A stretch of DNA of 42,080 nucleotides from an uncultured Pelagibacteraceae bacterium (GCA_902536575.1 CACAYA010000007.1:1-42080), one strand, 5' to 3'; shown: positions 18,204 to 28,317, counted from the first letter of the stretch. Made by a program: numbers and translations. The notes: generated by a model not told the origin, from the sequence alone.

Positions 18204-18665
18204 ATGTTGTTAAAAAGTTTTTCAGTTAAACAAGAGTGGGTTGACTATAACAATCATATGAATATGGCTTACTATGTACTAATATTTGATCAAGCCTTGG
18301 AAGTTGCACTTGAAAAATTTAAAATGGGAGAAAGTGCAGCAAGAGATTTAAATAGAAGTACTATGGTAGTTGAAACAAACACTAAATATTTACGAGAAGT
18401 AAAGCAAGGTGAGGAAATAGATATACATATGACTTATTTTGATCATGACAAGAAAAGGCTTCATATAAAAATGGAGATGATTGAAAAAAGTGAAAAAAAA
18501 ATATCAGCAAACATAGAGTGGATATCTCTATATATAGATTTAAACCAGAGAAAAGTAACTGAATTTGAGGAAGAAAAGTTAAAATTAATGGATAAGTTTA
18601 TTGAGGATAATAAAACTAAATTTGTATCTAATGATCTTCTTTTTTCCTCAAAATTAAAGAAATAA
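18204..18665 (+). CDS. 4HBT-type (hotdog) thioesterase
   Basis: 153 aa with VDYNNHMNMAYYVLIFDQA and ETNTKYLREVKQGEEI, typical of hotdog thioesterases. Confidence 0.8.
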   Translation: MLLKSFSVKQEWVDYNNHMNMAYYVLIFDQALEVALEKFKMGESAARDLNRSTMVVETNTKYLREVKQGEEIDIHMTYFDHDKKRLHIKMEMIEKSEKKISANIEWISLYIDLNQRKVTEFEEEKLKLMDKFIEDNKTKFVSNDLLFSSKLKK

Positions 18666-18705
18666 TTAAATATTACAAATTCTAATAATTTGATATAGGT
18701 GCCCA

Positions 18706-19662
18706 ATGAGCACCAATAATAATCCTAAAGGTATTATTTTAATTGTTACTGCAATGACATTTTTTTCAATGCAGGATGCATTGATTAAATTTATTTATGA
18801 ACAAGCAGCACTTTATGAAATTTTTTTTGGAAGATATTTTGTTGCAGCCATTTTACTGTTTGGATATATAAAATTTAGAAATCAGAAAGTTTCACTAAAA
18901 ACTTACTATCCTTCTTTAACAGTATTAAGAGTTTTACTACACTTTATTGCGTTTTCTGCTTTTTTTATCTCATTAACATACATGCCACTAGCAACTGCTA
19001 ATGCACTTTTTTTTTCCTCTCCATTTTTTGTGTCAATTTTTGCAAAAATATTTTTAAAAGAATTTATTGGAATTAGAAGATGGTCTGCAATTATATTTGG
19101 CTTTATTGGAGTTTATATAGTTTTAAATCCTGATTTTTCTAACTTTGAATATAAAAATTTATTACCAGTTTTCTCTGCTTTTTTTTATGCAGCTTCTATG
19201 ACTATTACAAAATATACCTCTGATAAAGATGATGTTAATACACAATTATTTTATTTTTATCTTATTGCTATAGCCTTGTGTGTAATAATTTTTATTTTTA
19301 TGGGGAATGGCCAATTTAATAATTCGAATTTTGATTCAACAACTCAGTTTATTTTTAGAGAATGGTTTTCAAATATTGAGTATACTTGGAAGTTTATTTT
19401 ATTTTTTGGTTTTGTTGCTTCAATTGCATTTGTTTGCATATTTTCTGCTTATATTGTTGCGTCTCCATCTGTAGTATCGTTATTTGAATATTCTTTAATT
19501 ATAATGTCAATGATACCTGGATATTTATTATTTAATGAAATTCCATCTTTAAGAACATTTTTAGGTGTTGCTTGTATTATAGCTGCTGGGATTTATATTT
19601 ATATAAGGGAAAAAGCTAGAGATCAATATATTGCTACTAAAACACCTTTAAGAAGATCATAA
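18706..19662 (+). CDS. EamA/DMT-family transporter
   Basis: 318 aa, 10-TM pattern, DALIKFIYEQAALYEIFFGRYFVAAILL and C-terminal EIPSLRTFLGVACIIAAGIYIYIRE. Confidence 0.87.
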   Translation: MSTNNNPKGIILIVTAMTFFSMQDALIKFIYEQAALYEIFFGRYFVAAILLFGYIKFRNQKVSLKTYYPSLTVLRVLLHFIAFSAFFISLTYMPLATANALFFSSPFFVSIFAKIFLKEFIGIRRWSAIIFGFIGVYIVLNPDFSNFEYKNLLPVFSAFFYAASMTITKYTSDKDDVNTQLFYFYLIAIALCVIIFIFMGNGQFNNSNFDSTTQFIFREWFSNIEYTWKFILFFGFVASIAFVCIFSAYIVASPSVVSLFEYSLIIMSMIPGYLLFNEIPSLRTFLGVACIIAAGIYIYIREKARDQYIATKTPLRRS

Positions 19663-19790
19663 AATTTTATTGAAACTCTACTTCACTAATAATAAGGTTC
19701 AAGTATAGAGCGATACATAACTCGTCGTTAAATTCATATTTACGAAAGTGGGATCGATCGTCTTAGATTTAATTATTTAAGGAGGTTCGA

Positions 19791-20957
19791 ATGAAGTTTG
19801 GATATTTTTGTAACACCACTAACTGGGATCACAAACCCTATAAACAATTACTAGATGAAACAAAAGAGATAACAACTTATTGTGATAAAAATAATTGGGA
19901 CTCTATTTGGTATACCGAGCATCATTTTAATCATGAAGGTATGGAGTCGTGCACTAATCCATTAATGATGGGTGTTGATGCAGCTGCTAGAACTAAACAA
20001 ATAAAAATTGGACAAGCATGCAATGTTATTACTTTTCATAACCCTTTAAGACTGGCTGAAGACATTGCTTTATTAGATCAATTGTCAAATGGAAGAGCTC
20101 TAGTTGGTATTGGAAGAGGAATTTATGGAAGAGAGGCAATGAATTTAAATAAAGAAGCCGATCTAAAGGACCAAGCAAAAAATTTTAGACTGTTTGAAGA
20201 GTCTCTTACAATAATGAAAAAAGCATGGACTGAGGAATTTTTTAGTCATAAAGGTGAATTCTATACTTATCCATCACCAAATTTTGTTTGGCAACACGAT
20301 ATGAGTCCTCCAAACAAAGAATTTGTAGACATTGAAACAAATGAGATGAAAAAAATAAGTGTGGTTCCAAAACCTAAACAAAACCCACACCCACCAATTT
20401 GGCAAGTAGTAGATGGTGCAAGATCAATTGAATGGGCTGCACAAAATGGTTTGAACACTATTATGTGGATACCTACTGTTAAAGCTCTAAAAAAAAGATT
20501 TGAGATATTCAGAGATGCACGGTCAAAAGCAGAGAACAGAGAAGTTCCCTTAGGTGAAGGTATATCTTTAGTTAGAGATATGTTTGTTGCAGAAACAATG
20601 GAAGAAGCAGAAAAATTAGCAGGTGAACATATTATAAATTATATGAGATGGGTCTGTCATTGGCGAGGGTTGGGAAATCATATGGACCCAGGTGAAGAAT
20701 TGCCAGAAACAAAACATAAATTAGATTTATTAAATTATGAATTTTTACATAAAAGAAATTTATTGTTTGGTACTCCAGAGTATGTTGTTAATAAAATTAA
20801 TGAACTAAAATCAGAGTTGAATTTACAAAATCTACAAGTTTGGTCTAACTTTCCTGGAATAGACCATGAAGCTTGTATGAGAAGTATTAAATTATTTAAT
20901 GATGAAGTAATTCCAAAAATAAATTTAGACAGTTCTAATATAGAAAAAGCAAGTTAA
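19791..20957 (+). CDS. LLM-class flavin-dependent monooxygenase
   Basis: 388 aa luciferase-like: WDSIWYTEHHFNHEG, ALLDQLSNGRALVGIGRGI, FGTPEYVVNKINEL. GGAGG RBS upstream of ATG. Confidence 0.9.
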   Translation: MKFGYFCNTTNWDHKPYKQLLDETKEITTYCDKNNWDSIWYTEHHFNHEGMESCTNPLMMGVDAAARTKQIKIGQACNVITFHNPLRLAEDIALLDQLSNGRALVGIGRGIYGREAMNLNKEADLKDQAKNFRLFEESLTIMKKAWTEEFFSHKGEFYTYPSPNFVWQHDMSPPNKEFVDIETNEMKKISVVPKPKQNPHPPIWQVVDGARSIEWAAQNGLNTIMWIPTVKALKKRFEIFRDARSKAENREVPLGEGISLVRDMFVAETMEEAEKLAGEHIINYMRWVCHWRGLGNHMDPGEELPETKHKLDLLNYEFLHKRNLLFGTPEYVVNKINELKSELNLQNLQVWSNFPGIDHEACMRSIKLFNDEVIPKINLDSSNIEKAS

Positions 20958-21541
20958 TGAATTTAGAAATAAGAAAGTTTACTAAATTTGTAGACAAAAC
21001 TTTTATTGAGGGTGGAAAGAAAGCTAAGGAGCCAGTTTTATTAGTTTCTGTAGCTGTAGTTTTTAAAAATCCATGGCACGGGCAAGGATTTGTTGAAAAC
21101 CTCAGACCAACTATTTTAGACTTAGCTCCTAAACTTGGGGATATGCTTGTACCTGAATTAATTAAAGAGATGGAGTCTCCTGATAAAATACTGGCATATG
21201 GAAAAGCTGGAGTTGTTGGTTTAAATGGAGAGATAGAGCATGCATCAGCATTTATACACACTTTAAGATTTGGAAATAAATTTAGAGATGCTGTTGGTGG
21301 CACATCTTATTTAAGTTTTACAAATACAAGGGGGCCAGCTGGCTCAAAAATATCAATTCCAATGATGCACAAAACAGACTCTGGTTTGAGACCATACTAT
21401 TTAACTCATGAATTTACAATTCACGACGCGCCGTTTGATGACGAAGTTGTAATAGCTATAGGAGGCGCTTCAAGTGGAAGAGCTCACGCAAGAACAGGTG
21501 ATAGATACCAAGATATGAAAGAGATGGGCATTAAAAATTAA
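20957..21541 (+). CDS. Amino acid synthesis family protein (PF06684/DUF1185-like)
   Basis: 194 aa, VAVVFKNPWHGQGFVENL and GGASSGRAHARTGDRYQD pattern recalled for this family. Start overlaps upstream stop. Confidence 0.75.
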   Translation: MNLEIRKFTKFVDKTFIEGGKKAKEPVLLVSVAVVFKNPWHGQGFVENLRPTILDLAPKLGDMLVPELIKEMESPDKILAYGKAGVVGLNGEIEHASAFIHTLRFGNKFRDAVGGTSYLSFTNTRGPAGSKISIPMMHKTDSGLRPYYLTHEFTIHDAPFDDEVVIAIGGASSGRAHARTGDRYQDMKEMGIKN

Positions 21542-21544
21542 AAA

Positions 21545-22330
21545 ATGCCTTATAATTTTGATAGAAGTCAAAATCATTATTATTTTAATAATAAAAATTC
21601 AGTTCCAATAATTTTTATACACGGACTTGGATTAAATCAATCAATGTGGAAACCCCAAATTGATTTTTTTAAAAATAACTCTTTTGTAACATATGACCTT
21701 TTGGGCCACGGCAAGACCCCTTTTAGTGAAAATATACTAACAATGAAAAAACTTGCTGGCCAATTATTAGTTTTGATTGAGAATTTGAAAATAGATAAAT
21801 TTCATTTAATTGGTTTTTCTATCGGAGCTTTAGTTTCAATAGAGTTTGCTACAAACTATGAAAAATATTTAAATTCTTTGACTTTAATTTCTACAACTTA
21901 CAAAAGGTCAAAAGATGAAAGGCAAAAAGTAATTGATAGGGTAAATTTAGCAAAAAAAAATATACCTATTTCTCAAATGGCAATGAAAAGATGGTTCTCT
22001 GACGACTATCTTAAAAAAAACCCTAATCTTTATCAAGAATTCCTAGTAACTCTAAATAAAGAGGGGGTTGACCATGAGAATTTTATTAAAGCTTACGAAT
22101 TATTTGCAAATTATCAAGATAGTCCAGAAAAAGTAAAAAAAATAAAAACTAATACCTTAATAATTGCAGGCTCAGAAGATACAGGGTCTACTCCAAATAT
22201 GTCTAAAAATTTAAATAAAGATATTCAAAATTCACAATATTTAGAAATTAAAAATGGGAAACACTTCACTACTATTGAATATGCAGATGAAGTAAATAAT
22301 GCAATAATGGGACATTTAAATAATGCCTGA
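21545..22330 (+). CDS. Alpha/beta hydrolase
   Basis: 261 aa with PIIFIHGLGLNQSMWKPQ, nucleophile elbow GFSIGA and late His in NGKHFTTIEYADEV. Confidence 0.88.
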   Translation: MPYNFDRSQNHYYFNNKNSVPIIFIHGLGLNQSMWKPQIDFFKNNSFVTYDLLGHGKTPFSENILTMKKLAGQLLVLIENLKIDKFHLIGFSIGALVSIEFATNYEKYLNSLTLISTTYKRSKDERQKVIDRVNLAKKNIPISQMAMKRWFSDDYLKKNPNLYQEFLVTLNKEGVDHENFIKAYELFANYQDSPEKVKKIKTNTLIIAGSEDTGSTPNMSKNLNKDIQNSQYLEIKNGKHFTTIEYADEVNNAIMGHLNNA

Positions 22331-23804
22331 ACTTAAAAAATATAAGATGTTTATTGATGGTGAGTGGATTGACTCTGAAAGTAAAAAAACTTTTGAGACT
22401 TTAAACCCTGAAAACAATGAACCATGGGCAGTTGTACCTGAAGCAAGCGCAAAGGATGTTGATAGAGCTGTTAAAGCTGCACAGAAAGCTTTTGAAGGTG
22501 AATGGCCAAAATTACTTCCAAGAGATAGAGCTAAATTTTTAAGGGCAATTGCTGATCAGTTAAGAAAAAATCCAGAGATGCTGGGTGAAATAGAAACAAT
22601 TGATACTGGAAAACTTTTTAGGGAAACAAAACAGCAAGCAACTTACATTGCAGAATACTATGATTATTATGCAGGATTAGCTGACAAAGTAGAAGGTACA
22701 GTCCTTCCAATAGATAAACCCAATGTGCAAGCGATAACAACAAGAATACCTATTGGAGTTGTTGCCGCAATTATTCCTTGGAACTCTCAAATGTTTTTAA
22801 CAGCAACTAAATTAGCACCAGCTCTAGCAATGGGAAATACTGTAGTTATAAAATCTTCAGAGCTAGCGCCTGCAGTCTTATTTGAATTTGCAAAGCTAGT
22901 TGAGAAAACTGGAATACCTAAAGGAGTAGTCAATGTAATTACAGGTTTTGGTGATCCATGTGGTAAAACTTTAACAACACATAATCTTGTAGAAAAAATT
23001 GCATTTACTGGAGGACCAGAAACTGCAAGACGTATCATTAAAAATTCGGCAGAAAATCTCTCAGAAGTAAGTTTAGAGCTTGGAGGAAAAAGTCCAGTTG
23101 CTGTATTTGATGATGCTGAACAAGAAAATGCAATTAATGGAATAACTGCTGGAATATTTGGAGCAAGTGGGCAAAGTTGTATTGCAGGTTCAAGACTTTA
23201 TATCCAAAAAGGAATTTATAATGAATTTTTAGATAAGCTTTCTAGTAGAGCTTCCAAAATCAAAATAGGAGCTCCAATGGATCTTGATACTGAGATGGGT
23301 CCTTTAAGTAGTTTTAAACAATTAGAAACAATTGAAAAAAATATAAAAGACACAATTAATCAAGGTGGAAAGATTAAATGTGGTGGTAAAAGAGACTCTT
23401 TTTCTAATAAAGGATATTACTTTCCTCCAACAATTATTGAGTGTGATAATCATAATCTACCTACTGCAGAAAATGAATTATTTGGTCCTGTGTTGTCAGT
23501 AATGAAATTTGATACTGAAGATGAAGTAATTAATAAAATGAACGATAATCAATATGGATTATCGTCTGGTGTTTACACAAGTAATTTATCAAGAGGCATG
23601 CGAGTTTCCAAAGCAATTAGAGCTGGAATTACTTTTGTAAATACTTATAGACTAATTTCACCTTCGGCTCCATTTGGAGGTATAAAAGATAGTGGGTACG
23701 GCAAAGAAGCTGGCATAGATTCTATAAAAGATTATACAAGAGTTAAAACCACTTGGTTCTATACATCTGATAAACCCTCGTTAGATCCATTCTCAATTAG
23801 ATAA
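22323..23804 (+). CDS. Aldehyde dehydrogenase
   Basis: 493 aa with PWNSQMF, FTGGPETAR, LELGGKSPV, GQSCIAGSR and ELFGPVLSV. Confidence 0.93.
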   Translation: MPELKKYKMFIDGEWIDSESKKTFETLNPENNEPWAVVPEASAKDVDRAVKAAQKAFEGEWPKLLPRDRAKFLRAIADQLRKNPEMLGEIETIDTGKLFRETKQQATYIAEYYDYYAGLADKVEGTVLPIDKPNVQAITTRIPIGVVAAIIPWNSQMFLTATKLAPALAMGNTVVIKSSELAPAVLFEFAKLVEKTGIPKGVVNVITGFGDPCGKTLTTHNLVEKIAFTGGPETARRIIKNSAENLSEVSLELGGKSPVAVFDDAEQENAINGITAGIFGASGQSCIAGSRLYIQKGIYNEFLDKLSSRASKIKIGAPMDLDTEMGPLSSFKQLETIEKNIKDTINQGGKIKCGGKRDSFSNKGYYFPPTIIECDNHNLPTAENELFGPVLSVMKFDTEDEVINKMNDNQYGLSSGVYTSNLSRGMRVSKAIRAGITFVNTYRLISPSAPFGGIKDSGYGKEAGIDSIKDYTRVKTTWFYTSDKPSLDPFSIR

Positions 23805-23916
23805 ATGATTTTCCTGCGATAAAGCGCTTTAAAATATGATAATTTAGCCATTGAATATTCAAATTATTCATAATTAAATTAGCTTTTATAAATTGTTAAC
23901 AATATAGAGGAAGATA

Positions 23917-25107
23917 ATGAGAAAACTATTTATCGCTGTATTTATGTTTGTTTCCAGTTTTGGATCAAATGTAATGGCAGACGGACATGCTATCAAGATG
24001 GGGATTATCTTAGGATTCACAGGTCCTATTGAGTCTCTTACACCAGCAATGGCAGCATCTGCAGAGCTTGCATTTAAAGAAGCTTCTGATTCAGGTTCGC
24101 TATTAGGTGGAAAAAAAATTGATCCAGTACGAGCAGATTCAACTTGTGTAGACTCAGCAGCAGCAACAGCAGCAGCTGAAGGAATTATTTCACAAGGTGT
24201 AGCGGCTATTATGGGAGCTGATTGTTCAGGTGTAACAGGTGCAATTGCATCAAACGTTGCTGTACCAAACGGTGTAGTAATGATTTCACCTTCGGCAACA
24301 TCTCCAGGATTAACTACTTTAGATGACAATGGATACTTCTTTAGAACGGCTCCATCTGACGCGAGAGGTGGTCAAATTCTTGCAGATATTACAAAAGATA
24401 GAAAAGTTAAAAGTGTAGCTATCACTTATACTAATAATGACTATGGAAAAGGTTTAGCTGATGTATATGAGGCAGCTGTTAAAGCTCATGGCATTAAAGT
24501 AACAACAGTAACTGCGCACGAAGACGGTAAAGCTGACTATTCATCAGAAGTTGCAACACTTGCTTCAGCTGGTGGAGATGCTGTAGCTGTAATTGGATAT
24601 CTTGACCAAGGTGGAAAAGGAATTATCCAAGCTTCTTTAGACTCTGGAGCATTTGATAAATTTATTTTATCTGATGGAATGATCGGTCAATCTTTGGTTG
24701 ATGCATTTGGAAAAGATTTAAGTAAATCTTTTGGATCTATGCCTGGTTCTACTGGAAAAGGTGCTGGTGTTTTTGCTGATGTTGCAAAAGCAAGTGGTAT
24801 AGACTCTTCTGGACCTTACACAGGTGAGTCATATGATGCAGCAGCTTTAATCGTTTTAGCTATGCAAGCTGGAAATTCAGCTGACAGAGGTTCTATTGCA
24901 AAAAATGTGATGGACGTAGCTAATGCACCAGGAACTAAAATTTATCCAGGTGAGCTTAAAAAGGGTTTAGATTTACTAGCTAAAGGTAAAAAAATTAATT
25001 ACGAAGGTGCAACCGGAGTAACTTTTACTGCAGTTGGTGAAGCTGAAGGTTCTTTTTTAGAGCAAGAAATTAAAGGTGGAAAATTTAAAACTAAAAAACA
25101 AAGATAA
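23917..25107 (+). CDS. Branched-chain amino-acid-type ABC substrate-binding protein
   Basis: 396 aa, signal peptide, IKMGIILGFTGPIESLTPAMAASAELAFKEA periplasmic-binding fold, GAGGAAG-like RBS. Confidence 0.88.
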   Translation: MRKLFIAVFMFVSSFGSNVMADGHAIKMGIILGFTGPIESLTPAMAASAELAFKEASDSGSLLGGKKIDPVRADSTCVDSAAATAAAEGIISQGVAAIMGADCSGVTGAIASNVAVPNGVVMISPSATSPGLTTLDDNGYFFRTAPSDARGGQILADITKDRKVKSVAITYTNNDYGKGLADVYEAAVKAHGIKVTTVTAHEDGKADYSSEVATLASAGGDAVAVIGYLDQGGKGIIQASLDSGAFDKFILSDGMIGQSLVDAFGKDLSKSFGSMPGSTGKGAGVFADVAKASGIDSSGPYTGESYDAAALIVLAMQAGNSADRGSIAKNVMDVANAPGTKIYPGELKKGLDLLAKGKKINYEGATGVTFTAVGEAEGSFLEQEIKGGKFKTKKQR

Positions 25108-25120
25108 TTTTTACCTATAG

Positions 25121-25157
25121 AAAAACCCCAGTAGCGAGTTTTATTGGGGTTTTTTTT
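25121..25157. terminator. Bidirectional intrinsic terminator between convergent SBP and livM
   Basis: AAAAACCCCA-14 nt-TGGGGTTTTT stem followed by eight T on the plus strand and flanked by A-run/T-run on both sides. Confidence 0.85.
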
Positions 25158-25224
25158 AAAACATATACTTGTCCGCCATGTACATGGCCCAAGCAATTGC
25201 AGCACCTAATATAATATATTTCAT
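25156..25224 (-). CDS. Micro-ORF, 22 aa putative single-TM peptide (MKYIILGAAIAWAMYMADKYMF)
   Basis: ATG 6 nt after the livM stop, stop codon touching the terminator T-run; hydrophobic. Not in supplied ORF track. Confidence 0.4.
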   Translation of the reverse strand: MKYIILGAAIAWAMYMADKYMF

Positions 25225-25230
25225 AATAAC

Positions 25231-26601
25231 TTATTTTATTTCTATTTTTTCAGGAAGTATACCCTTTGGTCTATACCTCATTATCAGCAACAAACCTAAG
25301 CCCATCATTAAAAATCTAAAATAAGGTACACTCTCTATTAAGTGAAGTTTTAGAGCATGAGTTTCTGACATTCCTGCAGTAAAAAAATTTATTAAGAATA
25401 ATGCAATTGGAGCAGCCTCTATCCATAAAAACCAAACTGCAAAACCACCCAATATGGCACCAAAATTATTTCCGCTTCCCCCAACAATGACCATAACCCA
25501 AATTAAAAAAGTATATCTCATAGGTCTATAGCTTCCTGGTGTAAACAATCCATCTTGTGTAACTAACATTGCTCCTGCAATTCCAACAATTGCTGAACCT
25601 AAAATAAAAATCAATAAATGCTGTTTAACAACATTTTTTCCCATAGCATTAGCTGCTTCCTCATTATCTCTTATGGCTCTCATCATTCTACCCCAAGGAG
25701 AGTACAGAGCTTTTTGAGTTAGGATTAATAAAATAATTACTACTGTCAAAAATAACCCTGAATAACAAAGTTTTACAAATACAGACGAGCCTTCAATTAC
25801 AAGTTGGTTTAATGCAGCTTGTCGATCAGATAAATTAGAAATTAATTCTAATTTTCCAGAATTAAATTTTTCAACCAAATTTATAAACCAATCCGTTGTT
25901 TGAAGATCTACCTCGTAAGGGGCTGGTCTTTTAAGTCCAATTACATTTTTAACACCTCTAGTTAACCAGTCTTCATGTTTTATAATTGCTATGACAATTT
26001 CTGATATTAAAAGAGTAGCGATAGCTAAATAGTCTGCTCTCAAGCCTAAGGCTACTTTTCCGACTATAAACGCTAATCCTCCTGCAAAAAAAGCACCAAC
26101 AATCCAAGAAAAAATAATTGGTAATCCAAACCCACCAAGAAAACCTGTTTTAGCTGGATTGACATCTTCAATTGCTTCAATACCAGGTTCTGCCGTAAAC
26201 CTTATTAATAAAATTCCTGATATTATAAGAACTGCAATAGCATAAGTTCTAACTTTTGACTTTTGAAAATTTTTTAAGATAAAGCGAATAATTAATACCA
26301 GTGCTATAATAAGCCATAGGCACATCAAGATATCAAAACCCCCTGCACTCCAAGCCTCTTGGACTGGATCAACAGAAATTAAAACTGCAGCCAATCCACC
26401 AAGAGCAGTATATCCCATAATTCCAAAATTAATTAATCCTGCATAACCCCACTGAATGTTTGCACCCATTGTCATTACAGCTGAGATTAAACACATATTG
26501 AAAATTGATAGTGCGATATTCCAAGATTGAAAGACACCAACAAGTATAATCAAAACCATCATGATGCTATAAGCAGCAATAACATTTAAATTTTTTCTCA
26601 C
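25231..26601 (-). CDS. livM: Branched-chain amino-acid-type ABC permease (LivM-like)
   Basis: 456 aa, multiple TM segments, NFGIMGYTALGG, AIRDNEEAANAMGKNVVKQHLLIFILGSAIVGIAGA. Confidence 0.87.
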   Translation of the reverse strand: MRKNLNVIAAYSIMMVLIILVGVFQSWNIALSIFNMCLISAVMTMGANIQWGYAGLINFGIMGYTALGGLAAVLISVDPVQEAWSAGGFDILMCLWLIIALVLIIRFILKNFQKSKVRTYAIAVLIISGILLIRFTAEPGIEAIEDVNPAKTGFLGGFGLPIIFSWIVGAFFAGGLAFIVGKVALGLRADYLAIATLLISEIVIAIIKHEDWLTRGVKNVIGLKRPAPYEVDLQTTDWFINLVEKFNSGKLELISNLSDRQAALNQLVIEGSSVFVKLCYSGLFLTVVIILLILTQKALYSPWGRMMRAIRDNEEAANAMGKNVVKQHLLIFILGSAIVGIAGAMLVTQDGLFTPGSYRPMRYTFLIWVMVIVGGSGNNFGAILGGFAVWFLWIEAAPIALFLINFFTAGMSETHALKLHLIESVPYFRFLMMGLGLLLIMRYRPKGILPEKIEIK

Positions 26602-27608
26602 AGTACCTTCCCTTTAAATATCCCAGATGGTCTATAGAGTAATACAATTACTAATATCGAAAATGAGACTGCAAATTTATAATCTGTAGATAATAACTGA
26701 ACTAAACTCTCAGGTTCCATACTTTCAGGCAATATATACATAAAAAATTTCTTATATGCATAAGTTAGAAATATTTCAGAAAAAGCAATCACGTATCCTC
26801 CTAAAAATGCACCAAATGGATTTCCAATTCCTCCAACTATAGCAGCCGCAAATATTGGAAGCATATTGTTAAAATAAGTAAAAGGTTTGAAACTTTTATC
26901 TAATCCATACAAGGCTCCACCTATAGTTGCTAAAATTCCTGCAATTATCCAGGTTATCATTACAATTTTTTTAGGATCTATTCCTGAAAGTAAAGCTAAG
27001 TCTTCATTATCTGAATAAGCTTTCATGCTTTTACCAGTTTTGGTTTTATTTAAAAACCAGAACAACAAAGACACTAATACAATTGTAACTAATACAGTAA
27101 TTACTTGTGTTGATTTCAATGCAAGACCTTCATTAAGTCCTGTCATTTCTTTAAATTCTCTAGCTTTAATTATAAATTTTTCTCCATCAAAAAATCTTTG
27201 GTCTGAAGGTCCAATAATAATTCTAACCACTGCTTGAGTAACAAACATTACTCCAATACTAACCATAGCTAATTGCACAGGTGGGCTTTTATTAACTCTG
27301 TAATATTTAAATACAAATTTATCTATCGAAAGCATATAAATTATCATAAATAAAATTCCAAAAGGAATAGCTATTAATGCTGTTGGTAGCACTCCTAAAG
27401 ATATTCCTAGAGACTGAAAATACCAGGTGAACAATATTGTTACCATGGTACCAAAAGACATCATGTCTCCTGTTGCAAAATTAGCAAATCTTAAAATTCC
27501 ATAAATTAAAGTAACAAAAATTGCACCAAGAGCTAATTGAGAACCATATGTAAGTGCAGGTATAAAAATATAATTTAATAAAAGAATTAATGCATTTAAT
27601 ATATCCAC
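26598..27608 (-). CDS. livH: Branched-chain amino-acid-type ABC permease (LivH-like)
   Basis: 336 aa, ANFATGDMMSFG, LALLSGIDPKKIVMITWIIAGILATIGGALYG, AAAIVGGIGNPFGAFLGG. Confidence 0.87.
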   Translation of the reverse strand: MDILNALILLLNYIFIPALTYGSQLALGAIFVTLIYGILRFANFATGDMMSFGTMVTILFTWYFQSLGISLGVLPTALIAIPFGILFMIIYMLSIDKFVFKYYRVNKSPPVQLAMVSIGVMFVTQAVVRIIIGPSDQRFFDGEKFIIKAREFKEMTGLNEGLALKSTQVITVLVTIVLVSLLFWFLNKTKTGKSMKAYSDNEDLALLSGIDPKKIVMITWIIAGILATIGGALYGLDKSFKPFTYFNNMLPIFAAAIVGGIGNPFGAFLGGYVIAFSEIFLTYAYKKFFMYILPESMEPESLVQLLSTDYKFAVSFSILVIVLLYRPSGIFKGKVL

Positions 27609-27609
27609 A

Positions 27610-28317
27610 TCAACCTCCCAAAAAAGAGCTTCTTACTCTTTGATCGTTTAATAACTCATTACCTGTACCTGAATAACGATTTTCTCCAGTTACCAAAACA
27701 TAACCTCTATCAGAAATGCTTAGTGCTTGTTTGGCATTTTGTTCAACCATTAGAATTGCTACATCGTTTCTTTTGACTTTTACTATATGATCAAATAATT
27801 CATCCATTACAATTGGAGAAACACCAGCAGTAGGCTCATCAAGCATCAAAACTGTTGGTTTAATCATCAGAGCTCTACCAAGTGCAACTTGTTGTCTTTG
27901 ACCGCCTGATAGTTCACCCACTAATTGGTTTCTTTTTTCTTTTAAGATTGGGAATAATTCATAAATTTCTTCTATTATATTTTCTATTTCTTCATTTAAT
28001 AGAAATGCTCCCATTTCTAAGTTCTCTTCAACTGTCATACCGGCAAAAACGTTTTTGTTTTGAGGAACAAAAGAAATACCCTCTTTGACTCTATCTTGTG
28101 GAGATAGATTTGAAATATCCTTACCGTTAATTTTAATTGATCCAGATTTTAAATTTAATAAGCCTAACATAGCTTTCATGGCAGTCGACTTACCTGCTCC
28201 ATTAGGACCGAGAATTGATACTATTTCTCCTCTGTTAACATTTACCGTGCAAGAACTAATAATATCAGGACCGTTTCCATAACCTCCTGTCATTTCTATT
28301 CCCTCAAAATAGGCCAT
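27610..28317 (-). CDS. livF: Branched-chain amino-acid-type ABC ATPase (LivF-like)
   Basis: 235 aa, GPNGAGKST, LSGGQRQQVALGRAL, MLDEPTAGVSP. Confidence 0.9.
   Translation of the reverse strand: MAYFEGIEMTGGYGNGPDIISSCTVNVNRGEIVSILGPNGAGKSTAMKAMLGLLNLKSGSIKINGKDISNLSPQDRVKEGISFVPQNKNVFAGMTVEENLEMGAFLLNEEIENIIEEIYELFPILKEKRNQLVGELSGGQRQQVALGRALMIKPTVLMLDEPTAGVSPIVMDELFDHIVKVKRNDVAILMVEQNAKQALSISDRGYVLVTGENRYSGTGNELLNDQRVRSSFLGG

Noticed and set aside
20267-21303. Antisense ORFs at 20267-20458 and 20935-21303 in the monooxygenase cluster
   Set aside because: Opposite conserved enzymes; translations look like reverse-strand composition artefacts.
23886-24329. 147-aa Ala/Ser-rich antisense ORF over the SBP signal-peptide region
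   Set aside because: Mirror of an Ala/Ser/Thr-rich SBP; no RBS or recognisable domain.
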